Of a stretch of DNA of 64,000 nucleotides, positions 60,151-64,000 are shown piece by piece. Both the position numbers and the translations under genes were made by a program. The stretch spans positions 4,092,001 through 4,156,000 of the forward strand of contig NZ_CP157940.1 in assembly GCF_040207125.1 (NCBI RefSeq), written 5' to 3'. Under the pieces are notes generated by a model, which was not told where the DNA came from, ran no database searches, and was given only the letters and a program-made list of their open reading frames with translations. Position 1 is the stretch's first letter. Each line of letters opens with the position of its first letter. Source of the stretch: Lacrimispora sp. BS-2. Lineage in GTDB: Bacteria; Bacillota; Clostridia; Lachnospirales; Lachnospiraceae.

Positions 60151-61818
60151 ATGAGAAAGCAGACAAAATTAGTTGCTGTATTATCTACAGCAGCACTGCT
60201 GGCATTAGGCGCTTCCATGTCCTCTTTCGCAGCAACTGGCTGGCAGGAAGAAAATGGTACATGGGTGTACTATGATAAGAGCGGCGACACAGTAACAGAG
60301 AAATGGGAAAAGTCCGGTGATAACTGGTTCTATCTTAATGAAGATGGTGAGATGGCTACCGATGTTGTTGTTGAATACAACGACAACTACTATTATGTAG
60401 ATGAGAACGGTGCTATGGCAGCCAATAAGTGGGTTTCTGTAGAAAATGAAGATTATGGCGATGATGATGATCAGCCAACAAATCATTGGTATTATTTTGG
60501 TGCTAACGGTAAGGCTTTTAAGGCTTCCACTAATAGCAGCAATGCAAGCTTCAAGATCATTAATGGCAAGAAGTATGCTTTTGATGATGAAGGTAAGATG
60601 CTTTATGGTTGGATCGGCACAGATGGTGAGAGAAAAACCGGCGATGATGCTTGGCAGCAGGGTGTTTACTACTGTGGCGATGAAAATGATGGCGCTCAGG
60701 CTGTAGGTTGGGCTCATCTTGAAATCATAGATGACGCTTATGCTTATGATCAAACAAGTGAAGGCGCATCCAGCTATAATGTATTTGATGATGAAAATCA
60801 GACACGTTGGTTCTACTTTAAGACTAATGGAAAGAAGACAACCAAGGAAAAAGGCACAACCATCAATGGCAAGAAGTATAGCTTTGATGCTGATGGACGT
60901 ATGAATGCTGAATGGGTTATCTTTGAAGCAAGCCCAACAAAGGCAACAGCAACTAGTGCAACAGCTGGAAAAGATGGTGGTCAGGGTGCAACTGGTTATA
61001 CCGAAAGCTGGAGATACTATGGCTCCCCAGAAGATGGAGCAAGAGTTACTAAGGGTTGGTTTAAAGTTGTTCCGGATTCATACTTAAATACTGGCGATTA
61101 TGAAGATGATGAAGATGCATGGTACTATTCCGATAAAGACGGAAAGTTAGTTGCTTCTAAGATTCAGACTATCAATGGTAAGAAGTATCTGTTTGATCAC
61201 AAAGGAATCATGAAATCCGGTCTTAAGTTCATTAAGGTAGAGGGCAAGACCGTTATTGATATTGCTTCTGATGATAAGGAAGACAGATATGATACTGGCA
61301 GCGATTTCAAGGACAATGCAAAAGCATGGATTGAGAAAGACTATGCAGCATACTACTTTGGTTCTGGTGATGATGGTGCTATGAAGACTGGCAAGCAGAC
61401 TGTAGGCATCGATGGAGAGAACTTTACTTTCCTCTTCAACAAATCCGGTGGTTCTCAGGGCGCTGGTAAGACAGCTATCGATAGCAACAAGTTTTATCTT
61501 GCAGGTATGCTTTTAACAGCTGATAAAGATGATAAATATGCAGTTGTTAAGAAGGAAACAAGTGATAGTGGTAAAGTATCATACAAAGTTATGACTTCTG
61601 ATGAGTTCATTAAGGAAGATGTTGTTAAAAATAAAGTGACAACTGTTAATAATAAAGAGTATGATGCATACTATCCAGTTGAGGATACTAATTCTGAGTA
61701 TAAGCTGATTAATACTGCTGGTACTATTCAGAAAAACAAGGATAAGGCAAAAGATGGTCTTGATTATTGCTTTAAGTTAAAGGGAGATAAGATCGAAGCA
61801 GTTTATTTAGAGAAATAA
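60151..61818 (+). CDS. Secreted, Asp-rich cell-wall-binding repeat protein
   Basis: About 555 residues. A signal peptide (MRKQTKLVAVLSTAALLALG, ending SSFAA) is followed by irregular Trp/Tyr repeats such as GWQEENGTWVYYDKSG and KIINGKKYAFDDEGKML, with acidic inserts (DYGDDDDQ, DYEDDEDAW). There is no catalytic domain. The composition (AT-rich codons, few Arg) and strong promoter suggest an abundant surface or S-layer-associated protein. AAAGGAGA precedes ATG 60151; a frame extends to 60094, but that part lies at the predicted transcription start. Confidence 0.83.
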   Translation: MRKQTKLVAVLSTAALLALGASMSSFAATGWQEENGTWVYYDKSGDTVTEKWEKSGDNWFYLNEDGEMATDVVVEYNDNYYYVDENGAMAANKWVSVENEDYGDDDDQPTNHWYYFGANGKAFKASTNSSNASFKIINGKKYAFDDEGKMLYGWIGTDGERKTGDDAWQQGVYYCGDENDGAQAVGWAHLEIIDDAYAYDQTSEGASSYNVFDDENQTRWFYFKTNGKKTTKEKGTTINGKKYSFDADGRMNAEWVIFEASPTKATATSATAGKDGGQGATGYTESWRYYGSPEDGARVTKGWFKVVPDSYLNTGDYEDDEDAWYYSDKDGKLVASKIQTINGKKYLFDHKGIMKSGLKFIKVEGKTVIDIASDDKEDRYDTGSDFKDNAKAWIEKDYAAYYFGSGDDGAMKTGKQTVGIDGENFTFLFNKSGGSQGAGKTAIDSNKFYLAGMLLTADKDDKYAVVKKETSDSGKVSYKVMTSDEFIKEDVVKNKVTTVNNKEYDAYYPVEDTNSEYKLINTAGTIQKNKDKAKDGLDYCFKLKGDKIEAVYLEK

Positions 61819-61845
61819 ATTATTTTGAATAAACCTTTAGCAATA

Positions 61846-61884
61846 CAAAAACCGGTAACAGGGAAACCTGTTACCGGTTTTTTG
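61846..61884. terminator. Terminator after the Asp-rich protein gene
   Basis: AAAACCGGTAACAGG pairs with CCTGTTACCGGTTTT around a GAAA tetraloop, followed by a T run. Confidence 0.9.
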
Positions 61885-62109
61885 TGTTATTGTCTTGGCT
61901 TTTGTCAATTGTTGGGATGGGGGTGGACAAAATTTATTTACTGTCCGCCATATTATATGTGAATATACTGGTATATTTATATAGAAATGCTTTAGAATAT
62001 TAAAGAAATAGTCCATTTAGAGGATAAAAAGGGCTTTAATCATAAGTTGCACAAAAGAATAGAAAATGTTATACTTGGTAAAACTGCATGATGATGAAAG
62101 GAAGATGCT

Positions 62110-63669
62110 ATGTCTGTAAAAAAGGAAAAAGATGCAAAAATCATAGGCACAAAGAAAGATTTTTTATCAACAGTATTGGGAATCTATGTATTTCTAATAA
62201 TGGTAGCATTGCCTCTGGTAATTAGGAACAAATATTTTGATATATTGGTTACAAAATATTACTTTTACTGTATATGTACGATTTCCATGTTGATATTGGT
62301 GCTGGTTTTTGTCTTTATTGATAGGGTTAGAGTGTTCTCACTTTTTAAGTCATCACAATCTGATAAACTTTTAAAGGGTAGTGATTACGCAGCTTTAGCG
62401 TTTTTGCTTATTTCCATTATATCAACAGTTAACTCAGACTATGTATATGAATCTTTTTGGGGTAACGAAGGAAGATTGACAGGACTATTCTTAATTAGCT
62501 TATATGTGATCTCATACTTTTGTGTCAGCAGGCTTTGGAGATTTAAATCATGGTATTTTAATTGGTTTCTTGTTGCGGGCATACTTGTGTGTATATTTGG
62601 CATAACTGATTATTTTCAGATGGATATATTGCATTTCAAAGTTCTTATGTTAGAATCTCAGAGATCAATTTTCACTTCCACGCTGGGGAATATCAATACG
62701 TATACTGCTTACGTGGGTATCATTATGGCTGTATCAATGGTCTTATTTACAACGAGTAAGAAAACCATACAGATAATCTGGTATTATATTAGTATGGTGA
62801 TTAGCTTTTTTGCTATTATTATGGGCGTAAGCGATAATGCATATCTTTCATTGGCTGCTTTATTTGGCTTACTTCCCTTGTATTTATTCAAATATAAAAG
62901 TGGAATTAAAAGATATTTAGTTGTTTTAGCCACATTTTTTACAGTAATTCAATGCATTGATTGGATCAATATTTATTGGAAAGATATGGTTTTGGGAATT
63001 GACAGTACCTTTAATATGTTAGTGGCGTTTAGAGGACTACATTATCTGGTTATAGGGCTTTGGATAATTACTGCTTTTTGGTATTACATCGATATTAAGT
63101 ACAAAACAGTGGAGATAGATTACGGAAATGTATTTCGATATGTATGGCTAGGAGTTATTGCATTTATTGTACTTGTTTTTTTGTATATGTTATATGATAG
63201 TAATATTGCGGAGAATTATGAAAGATATGGAAAGCTTTCTTCTTATCTTCTTTTTAATGATGAGTGGGGAACTCATAGAGGATATATCTGGAGAAATGCT
63301 ATGGAATGCTTTTCTAAATTTTCGTTATGGAAGAAATTAATTGGATATGGTCCTGAGACATTCGGTATACTATTACTGAGAAAAACTGCAAACAACCAGT
63401 ATCTGGAGATTTTTGATAATGCGCACAATGAATATTTACATTGTCTGATTACAGTGGGAATTGTCGGCTTAACATCATATGTAGCGTTGTTTCTGGCTTG
63501 TATAAGAAATTGTTTTAGAAGCGGAAAAAATAATCCTTATATTATAGCAGCTGCCTTTGGTATTATTTGTTATAGTACACAGGCTTTTGTAAATCTTAAC
63601 CTCCCTATAACTGCACCCATTGTGTGGCTTTTATTAGGGATAGGATCCGCGAAATCAATTGAAGAGTAG
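62110..63669 (+). CDS. O-antigen ligase / polymerase-like membrane protein
   Basis: 519 residues, about 12-14 membrane helices. STLGNINTYTAYVGIIMAVS in the middle and the large loop with GYGPETFGILLLRK and NAHNEYLHCLITVGIVGL are diagnostic of the Wzy/WaaL O-antigen ligase superfamily. It would ligate or polymerise surface glycan outside the membrane. AAAGGAAG precedes the ATG. It has its own terminator. Base composition is clearly more AT-rich than that of the main glycan block. Confidence 0.87.
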   Translation: MSVKKEKDAKIIGTKKDFLSTVLGIYVFLIMVALPLVIRNKYFDILVTKYYFYCICTISMLILVLVFVFIDRVRVFSLFKSSQSDKLLKGSDYAALAFLLISIISTVNSDYVYESFWGNEGRLTGLFLISLYVISYFCVSRLWRFKSWYFNWFLVAGILVCIFGITDYFQMDILHFKVLMLESQRSIFTSTLGNINTYTAYVGIIMAVSMVLFTTSKKTIQIIWYYISMVISFFAIIMGVSDNAYLSLAALFGLLPLYLFKYKSGIKRYLVVLATFFTVIQCIDWINIYWKDMVLGIDSTFNMLVAFRGLHYLVIGLWIITAFWYYIDIKYKTVEIDYGNVFRYVWLGVIAFIVLVFLYMLYDSNIAENYERYGKLSSYLLFNDEWGTHRGYIWRNAMECFSKFSLWKKLIGYGPETFGILLLRKTANNQYLEIFDNAHNEYLHCLITVGIVGLTSYVALFLACIRNCFRSGKNNPYIIAAAFGIICYSTQAFVNLNLPITAPIVWLLLGIGSAKSIEE

Positions 63670-63682
63670 TTTGATTATAGAG

Positions 63683-63735
63683 ACTCTCAAAATCAATGGT
63701 TGTAGTAAGCAAACATTGATTTTGAGAGTTTTTAA
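63683..63735 (+). terminator. Terminator after the O-antigen ligase-like gene
   Basis: ACTCTCAAAATCAATG pairs with CATTGATTTTGAGAGT around a 15-nt loop, followed by TTTT. Confidence 0.9.
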
Positions 63736-63739
63736 ATGT

Positions 63740-64000
63740 CTCTTTGCAAATAGCTGAAGGGGCTTTGAGCATCCAGTCATTAAATTCCTTTCATTACTGA
63801 TTACTTTTTTCCAGCTGGCAGATATTATAAAATTATTCTTAGTTCTTCCACTTACGACCTTCAGCTTATTGTAACAGATTAGAATTAGCCTTCCGCAAGT
63901 GGCAGAAATAATGGTTTGTTGAAGGTTTCTTATATCACCTTTTTAATTAAAAGGTAATATCTTCATAAAATATTAAATAATAACAGTCCTTTTTACTGTC
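63740..64000. other. AT-rich right edge, no gene recognised
   Basis: No supported coding frame. A near-perfect palindrome ACCTTTTTAATTAAAAGGT lies at about 63938-63956. Confidence 0.5.

Noticed and set aside
63930..63960. Palindrome ACCTTTTTAATTAAAAGGT near the right edge
   Set aside because: Such AT palindromes are common in this composition and no promoter or gene is visible beside it.

Overview
The window looks like a chromosomal segment of a low-to-moderate GC Gram-positive anaerobe of the Clostridia, most likely a Lachnospiraceae (Lacrimispora/Clostridium cluster XIVa type). This is inferred from the codon style, strong AGGAGG ribosome sites, a class B sortase, clostridial cell-wall-binding repeat proteins, a TelA/XpaC pair and long 2-isopropylmalate synthase. 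I saw no rRNA, tRNA or CRISPR array.

Layout. Positions 1-3300 are AT-rich accessory DNA: decayed coding scraps, a P-loop NTPase, a Cys-containing hypothetical, a DUF3888 protein, a small conserved protein and a cluster of DnaA-box-like sites. Positions 3460-12730 are housekeeping: an HD phosphohydrolase, mgsA, a SARP/BTAD regulator with a degenerate GGDEF-like tail, sortase B, glmM, XpaC/TelA and leuA. Positions 12.8-28.6 kb are the first surface-glycan block: glf, GT8, several GT2 enzymes, a VioA-like aminotransferase with an ATP-grasp ligase, an L,D-transpeptidase, two Wzx-like flippases, a GT2/DUF2304/DUF2142 membrane set. Positions 28.8-36 kb are a patch of different character: a serine hydrolase, then a decayed sugar-binding-protein/histidine-kinase/permease operon in which an intact tryptophanase, NSS transporter, MetS-like small subunit and LysR cassette sits. 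Positions 36.1-54 kb are the second glycan block: rmlC, an ABC exporter (wzm, wzt with a Wzt_C domain), a methyltransferase, a 1037-residue kinase-like/coiled-coil/GT2/GT4 protein, an acyltransferase, the complete GDP-D-glycero-D-manno-heptose pathway (hddC, hddA, gmhB, gmhA), three polytopic GT-C-like proteins and a GtrB-like GT2. Positions 54.1-63.7 kb carry a GH25 lysozyme, two further cell-wall-binding repeat proteins, a LicC-LicA-type fusion (choline activation) and an O-antigen-ligase/polymerase-like protein.

How it fits together. The window is mostly a cell-surface polysaccharide factory: nucleotide-sugar makers (GlmM, Glf, RmlC, heptose enzymes, aminosugar enzymes), glycosyltransferases, two export routes (Wzx type and ABC type), a ligase/polymerase, and choline decoration that would anchor the proteins with choline-binding-like repeats. 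Four transcription units in the first glycan block share a similar promoter.

The least explained signals are three families of structured intergenic repeats. Element B is two 142-nt copies plus a deletion derivative, with long stems whose sequence changes while pairing is kept. Element A is a tandem pair plus one distant copy of a ~92-nt three-hairpin unit lying at gene 3' ends. Element C is a pair of 79-nt hairpin repeats flanking one GT-C-like gene. The second main idea is that the Wzt_C exporter, the methyltransferase and the kinase-like/coiled-coil protein form a split WbdD-like chain-capping system in a Gram-positive.
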